A stretch of 64,000 bases of DNA from Roseomonas sp. (GCA_020249145.1 JADCGF010000001.1:186001-250000); one strand, 5' to 3'; positions 9,005 through 18,629 are shown, counted from the stretch's first letter. Notes: generated by a model not told the origin, from the letters alone. Numbers and translations are program-made.

Positions 9005-10945
9005 TCAGTGCCGCGCCGCGGCACGGCGGCGCGCCCGCAAAACACCCATCACCAGCGCCAGGATCGTCAGCAGCACCGGCACGGCGGCGATATTGAGGAT
9101 GCGGAGCCGCGTTTCCAGCCCTTCAATATCGCGGCGCAAATCAAGCTGCACCGCGCGCAATTGCTGACGGGTACGCAGGATTTCTTCCCGCGCACTATCA
9201 ATTTCCGCGCGCTGTTCGGCGCTGATCACGGCATTGGTCTGGCCGCGATCCCCGCCCTGCGGGCCTTGGCGCAATTCGCGCAGGCGCTTTTCGGTTGCTT
9301 CCAGGCCCTGAGTGAGTTCCCGTTCCGTCTGACGGAAACGCGCTTCGGCATCGCGGCGGATATCATCCACCACTTCGAACGGGCGGAGCGATTCCCCGCG
9401 TGAGCGCAGCGAAATCAGCGCATCGCCGCCCGCCATGGTATCCACCAGATTCGCAATCAGCGCACCATTATCGCTGAAGGGTGTCGCCACCTGCTGGCCA
9501 AAGAAATCCTGCACGCGCACCCAGAAGCGATCTTCCAGCACATCCGCATCATGGATCACGATGATATTGGCGGCACCTTCACTCCGCGCACGATGGGCCG
9601 GGAAATCAGCAGGGCGTTCTGCACCTTGCGGCGGCGGTGGTGCGCCATCCGGGAAGGCCGTGCTGACTTCACCGCGCAACCGCGCTGCCAGCACGCGGGT
9701 TTGCCCATCGGGTCGGAAATCCGCCAGCAACTGCGTCGGGTTCGGGTTGTCGCGCACCCTCGCCGCATCCGCTTCCATGCTGCGTGGGCTTGAGGTGATG
9801 AGCGGCGTAAATTCCACCCGCGCGCCATCCTTCCGCCGCAAGAAACCCGCCGAGGCAAAAGTCACCTGATTAAGCTGCGCGGTCGCCACTTCCCCCTGCG
9901 CGATGGAATCGCCCTGCGCATTGAACCAGGCAACGTAATCAACCGCCTGCACCCGGTCCTGCGGATTGGCGCGCACGCGCCAGGCGCCGCGCAAATCCAG
10001 CACTACTTTATCGGTGGGCGCCTCAATGCCCCAGGCATTGGTGAGGCGTTCCAGGCTTGATGCGGTATTGGCGGGCGGGCGACCTCCGGGGCCTGGGCGT
10101 GATGCCTGGCCTTCGGAATGCGGGTCAATCAGCAAAATCAGCTTGCCGCCACGCAGCACGAATTGATCCACCGCATATTGCGCCGCATCCGAAAGTCCTT
10201 GCGGATGCGCCAGGATCATCACCTGGATGTCGTTTTCAATCACCTGCGCATCGAGCGGCACATCACGCAAAGTGAAGAATTGCCGAAGGCTATTCATCAC
10301 CGCGAAGAGCTGGCCCATAGCGGCCTGGCGCATCATCATCGCGCGCGGGTCGCCATTCAGTGGCAAGGGCGACATCACGCCAATCACCGGGCGGCGCGGG
10401 TTGGAAAGCTCATAAACTAACCGCGTCAGGTCAAATTCCAGGAAGCGTTCGCGGTCCGGCTGGAAGAAGGGGATATTGCGTTCATCATCCAGCAAATTCG
10501 CGCCAACCAGGCCGAAATAAACCTGCTCACCCGATTGATCCACCGGCACGCCTTGCAAGCCGAAAGCGAGCGCGCGGTCTTCGGTTTCGCTGAAGGGCTC
10601 CGGGTCCAGCACTTCAAGGCGCAGCTCGCCGCCAGATACCGCGACATATTCATCCAGCATCGCGCGCACGCGTTCCGCATAGGCCCCAAAGGCCGGGACG
10701 GCGGTGCCGAGCTTGCGTGAATAAAACAGCCGCAGCGTCACCGGGTCTTGCAGGCCAGACAGTACGCTGCGCGTGCCATCCGATAGCGTGTAAAGTTTTT
10801 GTGCGGTGAGATCGAGCCGCGCGCGCGGCGCAAAACGCTCCACCAGCATATTGACGCCAATGGCCAGCGCCAGCGCCGCCACCACGCCAAGCGCGGATGA
10901 CCAGATGCGCCGCGTGCCGGGCTTTGCCTTGATTTGATCAGCCAT
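9005..10945 (-). CDS. GldG-like ABC-type auxiliary protein
   Basis: The 646-residue protein has a transmembrane helix near residues 14-33, a large extracytoplasmic domain of the ABC_transp_aux/GldG type (motifs around LTAQKLYTLSDGTRSVL and LDPEPFSETEDRAL), a charged coiled-coil-prone region near residues 545-615, and a second membrane helix just before the Arg-rich C-terminus. This topology is typical of GldG-like subunits that join an ABC-2 permease. It starts 3 bp after the permease stop. In Bacteroidetes the GldAFG complex is tied to gliding; in Proteobacteria the substrate of this transporter class is not known. Confidence 0.87.
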   Translation of the reverse strand: MADQIKAKPGTRRIWSSALGVVAALALAIGVNMLVERFAPRARLDLTAQKLYTLSDGTRSVLSGLQDPVTLRLFYSRKLGTAVPAFGAYAERVRAMLDEYVAVSGGELRLEVLDPEPFSETEDRALAFGLQGVPVDQSGEQVYFGLVGANLLDDERNIPFFQPDRERFLEFDLTRLVYELSNPRRPVIGVMSPLPLNGDPRAMMMRQAAMGQLFAVMNSLRQFFTLRDVPLDAQVIENDIQVMILAHPQGLSDAAQYAVDQFVLRGGKLILLIDPHSEGQASRPGPGGRPPANTASSLERLTNAWGIEAPTDKVVLDLRGAWRVRANPQDRVQAVDYVAWFNAQGDSIAQGEVATAQLNQVTFASAGFLRRKDGARVEFTPLITSSPRSMEADAARVRDNPNPTQLLADFRPDGQTRVLAARLRGEVSTAFPDGAPPPPQGAERPADFPAHRARSEGAANIIVIHDADVLEDRFWVRVQDFFGQQVATPFSDNGALIANLVDTMAGGDALISLRSRGESLRPFEVVDDIRRDAEARFRQTERELTQGLEATEKRLRELRQGPQGGDRGQTNAVISAEQRAEIDSAREEILRTRQQLRAVQLDLRRDIEGLETRLRILNIAAVPVLLTILALVMGVLRARRRAAARH

Positions 10946-10948
10946 GGT

Positions 10949-11680
10949 CTAGTCAGCCTTCCGGTGGTCAAGCACCACCGCATTCACGAAAAGCCAGAAC
11001 CCGATGAAGGACGCAAAAAACACCACATCACGCAAAGCAATCACACCGCGCGTCAGGCCATTGAAGCGTTCCGTGAGCGATAGCGCGCGCGCGACCTCTG
11101 CCAATACGGGCATGCGCTGGCTCAGGAAATCCGTTACCAAGGCGCTGCCGGCCACAGCGAAAAGGAAGCACACGGCGACGGCCAGCACAAAGGCGATCAC
11201 TTGGTTCTTGGTCATGGCCGACATGGCGGAACCGATCGCCAGATAGGCGCCCGCCATCAGCAGGCAGGCGCCATAGCCGGCAGCAATCACGCCATTATCG
11301 GGGCGGCCCAGGTAATTCACGGTCAATACCAACGGGAAGGTCAGCGCCAGCGCTATGGCGCAAAACGCCCAAGCCGCCAGGAATTTTCCAAGGACTGCCT
11401 GCCATTGCGCCATGGGCAAGGTCAGCAGCAATTCAATCGTACCAAGCCGGCGTTCTTCCGCCCAAAGCCGCATCGTCAACGCCGGCACCAGAAACAGAAA
11501 AAGCCAGGGGACGAAGCCAAAGAAGGGGCCAAGATCAGCCTGCCCGCGATTGAAGAAACCGCCCAGGCTGAAGGTCATCGCACCCGCCATCATCAGGAAA
11601 ATCACGATGAAAACGTAGGCAACGGGGGTCGCGAAATAGCCAGCCAATTCCCGGCGAGCGACCAGCAGGGCAGCGCGCAT
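10949..11680 (-). CDS. ABC-2 type (GldF-like) permease
   Basis: This 243-residue protein has about six hydrophobic helices and the ABC-2 permease signature, including the N-terminal RRELAGYFATPVAYVF segment and the MRLWAEERRLGTIELLLT stretch that forms the coupling region. It is the membrane subunit of the exporter whose ATPase is encoded immediately upstream; the ATPase stop and permease start share one base. Together with the GldG-like and DUF4340 proteins it forms a complete Gld-type transporter locus. The substrate is not deducible. Confidence 0.9.
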   Translation of the reverse strand: MRAALLVARRELAGYFATPVAYVFIVIFLMMAGAMTFSLGGFFNRGQADLGPFFGFVPWLFLFLVPALTMRLWAEERRLGTIELLLTLPMAQWQAVLGKFLAAWAFCAIALALTFPLVLTVNYLGRPDNGVIAAGYGACLLMAGAYLAIGSAMSAMTKNQVIAFVLAVAVCFLFAVAGSALVTDFLSQRMPVLAEVARALSLTERFNGLTRGVIALRDVVFFASFIGFWLFVNAVVLDHRKAD

Positions 11681-12408
11681 CAGGCAGCCTCCCGCTTCAG
11701 GGTCAAATCTCGGAAGACTTGCTCAAGCGTTTTGCCGGGCGATTCAAGCTGTTTCGGCGTGGCATCGGCCAGCACCTTGCCGCGCGCGATGATGATGGCG
11801 CGGGTGCAAACCGCATCCACCTCTTCCAGGATATGCGTTGAAATCACGATGGCCTTTTCGGGCGCCATGCGGCGGATCAATTCACGGACCTCATGCTTCT
11901 GGTTCGGGTCCAGGCCATCGGTTGGTTCATCCAGCACCAGCACGGGCGGGTCATGCAGCAGCGCTTGCGCCAAACCGACGCGGCGTTTGAAACCTTTGGA
12001 GAGTGTCTCAATCGGTTGCAGGCGCACGCCTTCCAACTGCGTCATGGCCATGGCGCGGGCCATGCGTTCATTGGCCTCGGCGCCGCCAAAACCGCGCATG
12101 CGCGCGATGAAATGCAAAAACCCCGTGACGGTCATTTCCGGATAGGTCGGCGCGCCTTCGGGCAGATAGCCAAGCGCGCGTTTTGCCGCGACGGGCGCTT
12201 CAATCACATCCTGGCCGCAAATGCGCGCCGTGCCGGCGGTAGGGGTCACGAAGCCCGCCAGCATTTTCATGGTGGTGGATTTGCCGGCGCCATTGGGGCC
12301 GAGGAAGCCCACCACTTCGCCGCGATTCACCGTAAAGGATACATCATCAACAGCGGTGAAAGCGCCAAAGCGCTTGGTCAGGCGCTCAATTTCGATCAGC
12401 GCGGCCAA
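11680..12408 (-). CDS. ABC transporter ATP-binding protein (GldA-like)
   Basis: The 242-residue nucleotide-binding subunit has Walker A GPNGAGKST (about residue 38), a degenerate signature reading LSKGFKRR in place of LSGGQ, Walker B VLVLDEP and the H-loop STH. Such LSKG signatures are common in ABC-2 drug and Gld-type exporters. It is the first gene of the minus-strand five-gene operon (ATPase, permease, GldG-like, DUF4340, Nudix). It faces the recG terminus across a spacer of about 100 bp, where its promoter presumably lies. Confidence 0.92.
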   Translation of the reverse strand: MAALIEIERLTKRFGAFTAVDDVSFTVNRGEVVGFLGPNGAGKSTTMKMLAGFVTPTAGTARICGQDVIEAPVAAKRALGYLPEGAPTYPEMTVTGFLHFIARMRGFGGAEANERMARAMAMTQLEGVRLQPIETLSKGFKRRVGLAQALLHDPPVLVLDEPTDGLDPNQKHEVRELIRRMAPEKAIVISTHILEEVDAVCTRAIIIARGKVLADATPKQLESPGKTLEQVFRDLTLKREAA

Positions 12409-12510
12409 AGCCTATCTCCCCTTATCCTGCCTCAACTCAATTCTTTGCAACGTGGCGCGTCGCGATTTGACCCTTCCCGCACCGCCTTGCAAGCCCCAGG
12501 GGGCAGCAGG

Positions 12511-14628
12511 TCACCCGGCATCCAAGGGCGCCATGGAAAGATCATGGCCGAAAAGCCTGAGCAAAAGCCGCGCTGCCTGCCCGCGCGGGGAGGAGAGCGC
12601 GCCATCGCGGGTCAGCAGGGCTTCCGCATCCCGATGGGCAATCTGCACCAGCCGCGAAAACTCATCCGGGTCTTCCCGCGCATCAAACAGCCGGGCGCCG
12701 GGCAGGCCGGCTTGCCGCGCGCCCAAAGCATCGCCACCGCCGCGCGTTTTCAAATCCTCCTCGGCGATCACGAAACCATCTTCGGTGTCGCGCAGCACCA
12801 AAAGGCGCCGCCTTTCGCCATCACTCAGGCCGGGGGAATGGACCAGCAGGCAGGAAGACGCTTCCTTGCCCCGCCCGACGCGCCCGCGGAGCTGATGCAG
12901 CGCCGCAAGCCCAAAGCGTTCCGCCTGTTCAATCAGCATGATGGTCGCTTCCGGCACATCCACGCCGACCTCAATGACGGTGGTGGCGACCAGGATATTG
13001 GTCCGCCCAGCGGCGAAATCGCCTAAGGCGGCTTCGCGCACCGAAACATCCTGCATGCCATGGGCCAGACCAACCCGGCCCGGGAAATGGGCGGAAAGCT
13101 CGGCAAAGCGGTCCTCGGCCGCCACGCTGTCATCTTTTTCGCTGCCGGTGATGGCGCGCACCACCCAATAGGCCCGCGCGCCGCGCGCCACGGCTTCATG
13201 CAGGCGGGCGACAATTTCCGGCAGGCGTTCCTGGCTGAGGATGCGGGTTGCGATGGGTTGGCGCCCGGCGGGTTTGCCGGCCATGCGGCTGACGGCCATT
13301 TCGCCCCATTGCGTGAGGAGCAAAGTGCGCGGAATGGGAGTTGCGGTCATCACCAGCATGTCCGCCGCCTGGCCCTTTTCCGCCAGCAATAGGCGCTGCG
13401 CCACGCCAAAGCGGTGCTGTTCATCCACCACGGCAAGGCCGAGGTCCTTGAAGGCGACCCCTTCCTGAAACAGCGCATGCGTGCCAACCACGATGGGCAG
13501 CGTTCCATCCGCCAGCCCTTGCAGCACCCGGCGCCTTTCCTTGCCCTTCACACTGCCGGCCAACAACGCCACCGGCACGCCTGCGGCACCGCAAAGCCGC
13601 TCAAAACTCCGCAAATGTTGGCGGGCAAGCAATTCTGTCGGCGCCATCAAAGCGGCCTGGGCACCGGCTTCCACGGCGCGCAGCATGGCCATCAGCGCGA
13701 CCAGGGTTTTGCCGGCGCCGACATCGCCTTGCAGCAGGCGCAGCATCCGCCTTGGTGCCGCCAGATCAGCATCAATCTCGGCCATGGCCTGAAGCTGGGA
13801 AGGCGTTGGCGCATGGCCAAAGGCGGCCAAAGCAGGGCCGCGCAGACGCTCATTGCCCATCAGTGCCCGGCCCGGCCTTTCGCGAGACCGGCGCCGCACC
13901 AGGCCAAGGGCGATCTGCCCCGCCAGCAATTCATCATAGCCAAGCCGGCGGCGCGGCGCCTCGGCGCTTTGTGCCTGGGGCGCGTGCAGGGCGCGCAAAG
14001 CCTCGGCAAAGCCCGGCCAGGCTTCGCGCTTCAGCAACGGGCCATCCACCCATTCCGGCAGATCCGGCAGCGCTTTCAGCGCCCCATCCAGCGCATCGGC
14101 CATATTCCGCCAGGAAAGCCCGGCCGTCAGTGGCCACATGGGCTGCCAAAGCGGGATGCTGAGCGGCGGTTCCACCAGCGGGTCCGCATCCAATTCCAAT
14201 TGCCAGGCGCGCTGATAGGGTTTGAGCCGCCCCGCCACACGCCGCTCAGCGCCCTGCGGGAAGGCGCGCGCCAGCGCCGTGCCGGCCCAAGTAGCGCGGG
14301 AGAAGGAAATCAGCGCCACCGGATCAGCGCCACAGACCGCCGGCACCGTCCAGGGGCCGCGCCCGCCGCGCGCCGGTGCGCCGGTGATGCGGAGTTCCAG
14401 CGTGACTTCCTGGCCCTCAATCGCGCTCGCCAACCCGCGCAAAACCGGGCGATGCTGCACCCGTTCCGGCAGATGCAGCAGCAAATCCAGCACCCGGCCA
14501 CCGCCCGCCGCGCGCGTCAGCAATTCCGGCTTGCGCAGCCCAGGCAGGCTTTCGATTGGCGCCAATAGCCGCGCGAGGGGGTCCTCGGCGGTGTTGGTCG
14601 GTTCGGGGCGGGCTGACAGGATTCCCAT
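12511..14628 (-). CDS. recG: ATP-dependent DNA helicase RecG
   Basis: The product has 705 residues, close to the usual RecG length. An N-terminal wedge/OB domain (about 50-180) precedes a superfamily 2 helicase core with Walker A GDVGAGKT, the DEQH motif II (VDEQHRFGV), the TATPIPRT motif and the RGRVGRG motif VI. RecG remodels stalled forks and Holliday junctions. The gene is divergent from sdhE-mfd across a 37-bp spacer, so the two promoters must overlap. This recG/sdhE/mfd arrangement is common in Alphaproteobacteria. Confidence 0.96.
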   Translation of the reverse strand: MGILSARPEPTNTAEDPLARLLAPIESLPGLRKPELLTRAAGGGRVLDLLLHLPERVQHRPVLRGLASAIEGQEVTLELRITGAPARGGRGPWTVPAVCGADPVALISFSRATWAGTALARAFPQGAERRVAGRLKPYQRAWQLELDADPLVEPPLSIPLWQPMWPLTAGLSWRNMADALDGALKALPDLPEWVDGPLLKREAWPGFAEALRALHAPQAQSAEAPRRRLGYDELLAGQIALGLVRRRSRERPGRALMGNERLRGPALAAFGHAPTPSQLQAMAEIDADLAAPRRMLRLLQGDVGAGKTLVALMAMLRAVEAGAQAALMAPTELLARQHLRSFERLCGAAGVPVALLAGSVKGKERRRVLQGLADGTLPIVVGTHALFQEGVAFKDLGLAVVDEQHRFGVAQRLLLAEKGQAADMLVMTATPIPRTLLLTQWGEMAVSRMAGKPAGRQPIATRILSQERLPEIVARLHEAVARGARAYWVVRAITGSEKDDSVAAEDRFAELSAHFPGRVGLAHGMQDVSVREAALGDFAAGRTNILVATTVIEVGVDVPEATIMLIEQAERFGLAALHQLRGRVGRGKEASSCLLVHSPGLSDGERRRLLVLRDTEDGFVIAEEDLKTRGGGDALGARQAGLPGARLFDAREDPDEFSRLVQIAHRDAEALLTRDGALSSPRGQAARLLLRLFGHDLSMAPLDAG

Positions 14629-14665
14629 CAGCCTCTATATGCCAGCGCCTTGAGACTAGAGCGAT

Positions 14666-14938
14666 ATGCCAGACCCAACAGAACTCGATGCCCGCCGCCG
14701 CCGCCTTGTTTTTCGCGCCCAGCATCGCGGCACCAAGGAAACCGATATCCTGATCGGCGGCTTTGTCGCGCGCCATATCGCGACGCTTTCCGATGCCGAA
14801 GTCATGGCCTTGGAGGAAATCCTGGAACTTTGGGATGTGGATTTGGCCGATTGGCTTTCCGGCCGGCGCCCGATTCCCCCCGAACATGACCACCCGCTGC
14901 TGCGCCGAATCATGGCCGAAGCCGGCGGTGGGCGATGA
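14666..14938 (+). CDS. sdhE: FAD assembly factor SdhE
   Basis: This 90-residue protein belongs to the SdhE/Sdh5 family, which helps attach FAD covalently to the succinate dehydrogenase flavoprotein. The diagnostic RGxxE motif is present as RGTKE near residues 21-25, followed by the helical bundle and the W-D-V-D-L-x-D-W segment. The stop overlaps the mfd start by 4 bp (ATGA), so the two are translationally coupled, a common but functionally unexplained pairing in this class. Confidence 0.93.
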   Translation: MPDPTELDARRRRLVFRAQHRGTKETDILIGGFVARHIATLSDAEVMALEEILELWDVDLADWLSGRRPIPPEHDHPLLRRIMAEAGGGR

Positions 14939-17900
14939 AGCCCATCACCATCCATGGCGCGCCTGAGGGTTTCGATGCCCTGCTGGTCGCGCGCAGGCGC
15001 GCGGAGATTGATGCCCCCATCGCCCATGTCGGCCGCGATGATGCGCGCATGGCCCGCATGGCAGAGGCTTTGGGCTTCTTCGCGCCGGAGATTGAGGTGC
15101 TGCGCCTGCCGGCATGGGATTGCCTGCCCTATGATCGCGTATCGCCCAATCCTGAAATCATCGCCGAACGTGTTGCGACGCTGACGCGGCTTTTGGAAGC
15201 GCCGAAGCGCCCGCGCGTGTTGCTCACCACCGTGAATGCGCTGGTGCAGAAAGTGGCGCCGCCTTCGGTGTTTGAAGGCGCCACGCTATCGCTCGCGAAA
15301 TCCGGTCGCATCCAGCCGGAAAAGCTGACCGAATTTCTGGAAGCCAATGGTTATCACCGCACCGGCACGGTGATGGAACATGGCGAATATGCCGTGCGCG
15401 GCGGCATTATTGATCTTTACCCGGCGGGTGAGCCGGAACCCATACGCGTCGACTTTTTTGGTGATGAAATCGAGGATATGCGCCGCTTCGATACGGCCAG
15501 CCAACGCAGCGGCAAGATAGTACCCGCGCTTTCGCTTCGCCCGGTGGGTGAAGTGTTTTTGGATGAGGCATCGCGCACGCGCTTCCGCAGCGGCTACCGC
15601 GACTTATTCGGCGCGGCGGCGGCGGATGATCCGCTTTATGGCGCCATCAGTGCCGGGCGGCGCTATCCCGGCATGGAACATTGGGCCGGGCTGTTTCACG
15701 CAAGCATGGTGCCCTTGCTGGATTATATGTCGGGTGCCGAAATCAGCTTCGACCACCAGGCGGAGGAAGTGCTGAAGGCGCGGCTTGAGATGATCACGGA
15801 TCATTACGAAGCCCGCCGCGTGCCTTCCCGCATTGGGGAAGGCGATGTGCCTTATCGCCCCGCGCCGCCTTCGACGCTTTATCTGGATGAAGCCGGCTGG
15901 GCAGCGATGCTGGCCGATTGCCGCGTGCTGCGCTTTTCGCCTTTTGCGGTGCCGGATGGCATTGCCGCGGGCGGCAGGCCCGGCCCGCTTTTCGCGGAAG
16001 CACGCAGCGCCGGCGAGAATGTTTTCGCCGCCTATGCCGCCATGGTGCAGGGGGAAGCCAAGGCCAAGCGCAGGCCCGTGCTGGCGGCCTGGTCACGCGG
16101 GTCTCGTGAACGGCTTGGCAATCTGCTGCGCGAAAATGGCGTGCGTGCGGAGGCGGCCGAGGATTGGAAAGCCGCGCGCGCGCTGCCGCCTGATGTTGTC
16201 GCGCTGGTGGTCATGGGGATTGAGCGCGGCTTCATCGCTGAAGGCATCGCTGTCACGGCTGAGCAGGATTTGCTCGGTGAACGCATCGCCCGCCCGCCGC
16301 GCCGCCGCCGCAGGGCCGATCAATTCATCGCGGATGCGACTGAAATTGCCGAGGGTGATTTGGTGGTGCATCAGGATCACGGCATTGGGCGTTATGAAGG
16401 CCTTGTCACCATCGAAGTATCGGGCGCGCCGCATGATTGCCTGAAGCTGATTTATGATGGCGGGGACAGGCTTTTTGTGCCGGTCGAGAATATCGAAATC
16501 CTCTCCCGCTTCGGTTCTGAAGGCATGGGGGTCGCTCTCGATAAGCTTGGCGGCGTTTCCTGGCAGAACCGCAAAGCCAAGGCCAAGTCACGCATTCGCG
16601 ACATGGCAGCGGAACTGATTCGCACCGCGGCCCTCAGGCGCATGAAGGATGGCACTTTGGCAACGCCGCCTGAAGGGATGTGGGACGAGTTTTGTGCCCG
16701 CTTCCCCTTTGCCGAGACGGAAGATCAATCCCGCGCCATTGCCGATGTGCTGGAAGACCTTTCTGCCGGAAGGCCCATGGATCGGCTGATTTGCGGCGAT
16801 GTTGGCTTCGGTAAGACGGAAATCGCGTTGCGCGCTGCCTTTGTGGTGGCGATGTCCGGCGCGCAAGTCGCGGTGGTGGTGCCGACCACGCTGCTGGCGC
16901 GCCAGCATCATCGCGTTTTCCAGAAGCGCTTTGAAGGTTTCCCTTTGCGCATCGCGCAACTCTCCCGCCTGGTGACGGCGAAGGATGCGGCGGAAACGCG
17001 GGAAGCCATGAAGCGCGGCGATATCAATATCGTGATCGGCACCCATGCGCTTTTGGCGAAGGGGATTGAATTTGCCGATCTCGGCCTGCTGGTGGTGGAT
17101 GAGGAACAGCATTTCGGCGTGCGCCATAAGGAAGCGCTGAAGGCGCTGAAATCCGATGTGCATGTGCTGACACTGACGGCCACACCCATTCCACGCACGT
17201 TGCAATTGGCGCTGACGGGCGTGCGTGAGATGAGCGTGATCGCGACCCCGCCCGTGGACAGGCTTGCGGTGCGCACCTTCATCATGCCTTGGGATGCGGT
17301 GGTGTTGCGCGAAGCCATTCAGCGCGAACGCTTCCGAGGCGGGCAGATTTTCTGCGTGGTGCCGCGTATTGAAGATATGGCGAAGCTGGCCGAACGCTTG
17401 GCGGAAATTGTGCCGGAAGCGCGCATGGTGCAGGCCCATGGCCGCTTGACGCCCACCGAACTTGAACGCGTCATGACCGAATTCGGCGATGGCAAGCATG
17501 ATATTCTGCTGTCCACCAATATCGTTGAAAGCGGCTTGGATATGCCGGCGGTGAATACGCTGATCATCCATCGCGCGGATATGTTCGGCTTGGCGCAGCT
17601 TTATCAGCTGCGCGGGCGCGTTGGGCGCGGCAAGCTGCGCGGCTATGCGTATCTGACCTGGCCGGAAGCGCATCGGCTTTCGGCGGCGGCGGAAAAGCGG
17701 CTGGAAGTGATGCAGACGCTGGATAATCTGGGTGCGGGCTTCACCTTGGCGTCACATGATCTGGATATTCGCGGCGCTGGTAACCTTTTGGGTGAGGAAC
17801 AATCCGGCCAAATCCGCGAAGTAGGTATCGAGCTTTACCAGCAAATGCTGGAAGAAGCCGTGGCGGATATCAAAGCCGGTGCTGAGGGGCAGGAGAGTGA

Positions 17901-18366
17901 GCGGGAATGGACGCCGCAGATCAATCTCGGCCTGCCGGTGCTGATCCCGGAAAACTATGTGACTGACCTGCCCGTGCGCCTTGGGCTTTATCGGCGCATC
18001 GGCGGCCTTGCGACGGATGGCGAGAATGACGCCATGGCGGCGGAATTGGCCGATCGCTTCGGCCCCTTGCCGGCAGAGGTTGAGAACCTGCTGCAAGTGG
18101 TCGCCATCAAGCGGCTATGTCGTCAGGCGGGTGTGGAAAAGCTGGATGCCGGGCCGAAGGGGCTGATCCTGACCTTCCGGGGGCAGAATTTCGCCAATCC
18201 GGGCGGGCTGATCACCTGGATCCAGGGGCAGAAGGGGGCCGTGAAGCTCCGCCCCGATGCCAAGCTGGCGCTGATTCGCGATATGGACCTGGCGGAGCGG
18301 GTGAAGCGGGCGCGGGATTTGCTGCGCGTGCTGGCGCGGCTGGCGGGGGACAATAAGCGCGTTTGA
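14935..18366 (+). CDS. mfd: Transcription-repair coupling factor Mfd
   Basis: The 1143-residue protein has the full Mfd order: a UvrB-like N-terminal region for UvrA binding, the RNA-polymerase-interacting domain beginning around DLVVHQDHGIGRYEGL (about residue 475), a RecG-like translocase core with Walker A GDVGFGKTE, DEEQ motif II, TATPIPRT and RGRVGRG, and a C-terminal regulatory domain. Mfd displaces polymerase stalled at lesions and recruits the Uvr excision machinery. It follows sdhE with a 4-bp overlap and is followed by tRNA-Ile2 after 36 bp. Confidence 0.97.
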   Translation: MKPITIHGAPEGFDALLVARRRAEIDAPIAHVGRDDARMARMAEALGFFAPEIEVLRLPAWDCLPYDRVSPNPEIIAERVATLTRLLEAPKRPRVLLTTVNALVQKVAPPSVFEGATLSLAKSGRIQPEKLTEFLEANGYHRTGTVMEHGEYAVRGGIIDLYPAGEPEPIRVDFFGDEIEDMRRFDTASQRSGKIVPALSLRPVGEVFLDEASRTRFRSGYRDLFGAAAADDPLYGAISAGRRYPGMEHWAGLFHASMVPLLDYMSGAEISFDHQAEEVLKARLEMITDHYEARRVPSRIGEGDVPYRPAPPSTLYLDEAGWAAMLADCRVLRFSPFAVPDGIAAGGRPGPLFAEARSAGENVFAAYAAMVQGEAKAKRRPVLAAWSRGSRERLGNLLRENGVRAEAAEDWKAARALPPDVVALVVMGIERGFIAEGIAVTAEQDLLGERIARPPRRRRRADQFIADATEIAEGDLVVHQDHGIGRYEGLVTIEVSGAPHDCLKLIYDGGDRLFVPVENIEILSRFGSEGMGVALDKLGGVSWQNRKAKAKSRIRDMAAELIRTAALRRMKDGTLATPPEGMWDEFCARFPFAETEDQSRAIADVLEDLSAGRPMDRLICGDVGFGKTEIALRAAFVVAMSGAQVAVVVPTTLLARQHHRVFQKRFEGFPLRIAQLSRLVTAKDAAETREAMKRGDINIVIGTHALLAKGIEFADLGLLVVDEEQHFGVRHKEALKALKSDVHVLTLTATPIPRTLQLALTGVREMSVIATPPVDRLAVRTFIMPWDAVVLREAIQRERFRGGQIFCVVPRIEDMAKLAERLAEIVPEARMVQAHGRLTPTELERVMTEFGDGKHDILLSTNIVESGLDMPAVNTLIIHRADMFGLAQLYQLRGRVGRGKLRGYAYLTWPEAHRLSAAAEKRLEVMQTLDNLGAGFTLASHDLDIRGAGNLLGEEQSGQIREVGIELYQQMLEEAVADIKAGAEGQESEREWTPQINLGLPVLIPENYVTDLPVRLGLYRRIGGLATDGENDAMAAELADRFGPLPAEVENLLQVVAIKRLCRQAGVEKLDAGPKGLILTFRGQNFANPGGLITWIQGQKGAVKLRPDAKLALIRDMDLAERVKRARDLLRVLARLAGDNKRV

Positions 18367-18402
18367 TTTTCAGGGGGTCTCGGCGCTATCAGGGGTGTTG
18401 AT

Positions 18403-18475
18403 GGGCCTGTAGCTCAATGGTCAGAGCGGACCGCTCATAACGGTTTGGTTGCAGGTTCGAGTCCTGCCGGGCCCA
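18403..18475 (+). tRNA. tRNA-Ile2 (anticodon CAU, lysidine type)
   Basis: A complete cloverleaf can be drawn: a 7-bp acceptor stem (GGGCCTG with CGGGCCC), a D stem GCTC/GAGC, an anticodon stem GACCG/CGGTT with loop CTCATAA (anticodon CAT at 18436-18438), and a T stem GCAGG/CCTGC with loop TTCGAGT. The anticodon arm and variable region resemble isoleucine tRNAs whose C34 is changed to lysidine by TilS rather than tRNA-Met, so it should read AUA codons. CCA is not encoded. Confidence 0.9.
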
Positions 18476-18500
18476 TTTTTGCCCGCTGCGCGGGCAAAAA
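18476..18500. repeat. Perfect stem-loop after tRNA-Ile2
   Basis: An 11-bp inverted repeat (TTTTTGCCCGC with GCGGGCAAAAA, 3-nt loop) starts at the base after the tRNA discriminator. It could help tRNA 3' processing. No U-tract follows the stem on either strand, so it is not a standard intrinsic terminator. Confidence 0.7.
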
Positions 18501-18629
18501 TCCCCCGGAGGGACGCGGCCAAAGGCCGCGTAGACAGACCCTCGCGCGGCACTGCCGCGCGAGTATTGGGATTTCGAGGTTCCTTCGATTATTCGCCTAA
18601 CCAGCATCGGGCGAAAAATCCCCCGGAGG
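18496..18629. repeat. Stem-loop cluster with duplicated 16-bp element
   Basis: The spacer between the two tRNA genes holds a direct repeat AAAAATCCCCCGGAGG at 18496-18511 and 18614-18629. Between the copies are two perfect hairpins: ACGCGGCC/GGCCGCGT with a 3-nt loop (18513-18531), and an 11-bp stem CTCGCGCGGCA/TGCCGCGCGAG around one base (18541-18563). No coding capacity is convincing here. It resembles a dispersed extragenic palindrome family, but this window holds no second full copy to confirm that. Confidence 0.65.

Noticed and set aside
18476..18500. Hairpin after tRNA-Ile2 as an intrinsic terminator
   Set aside because: The T and A tracts are inside the stem, not after it, so the standard terminator form is absent on both strands.
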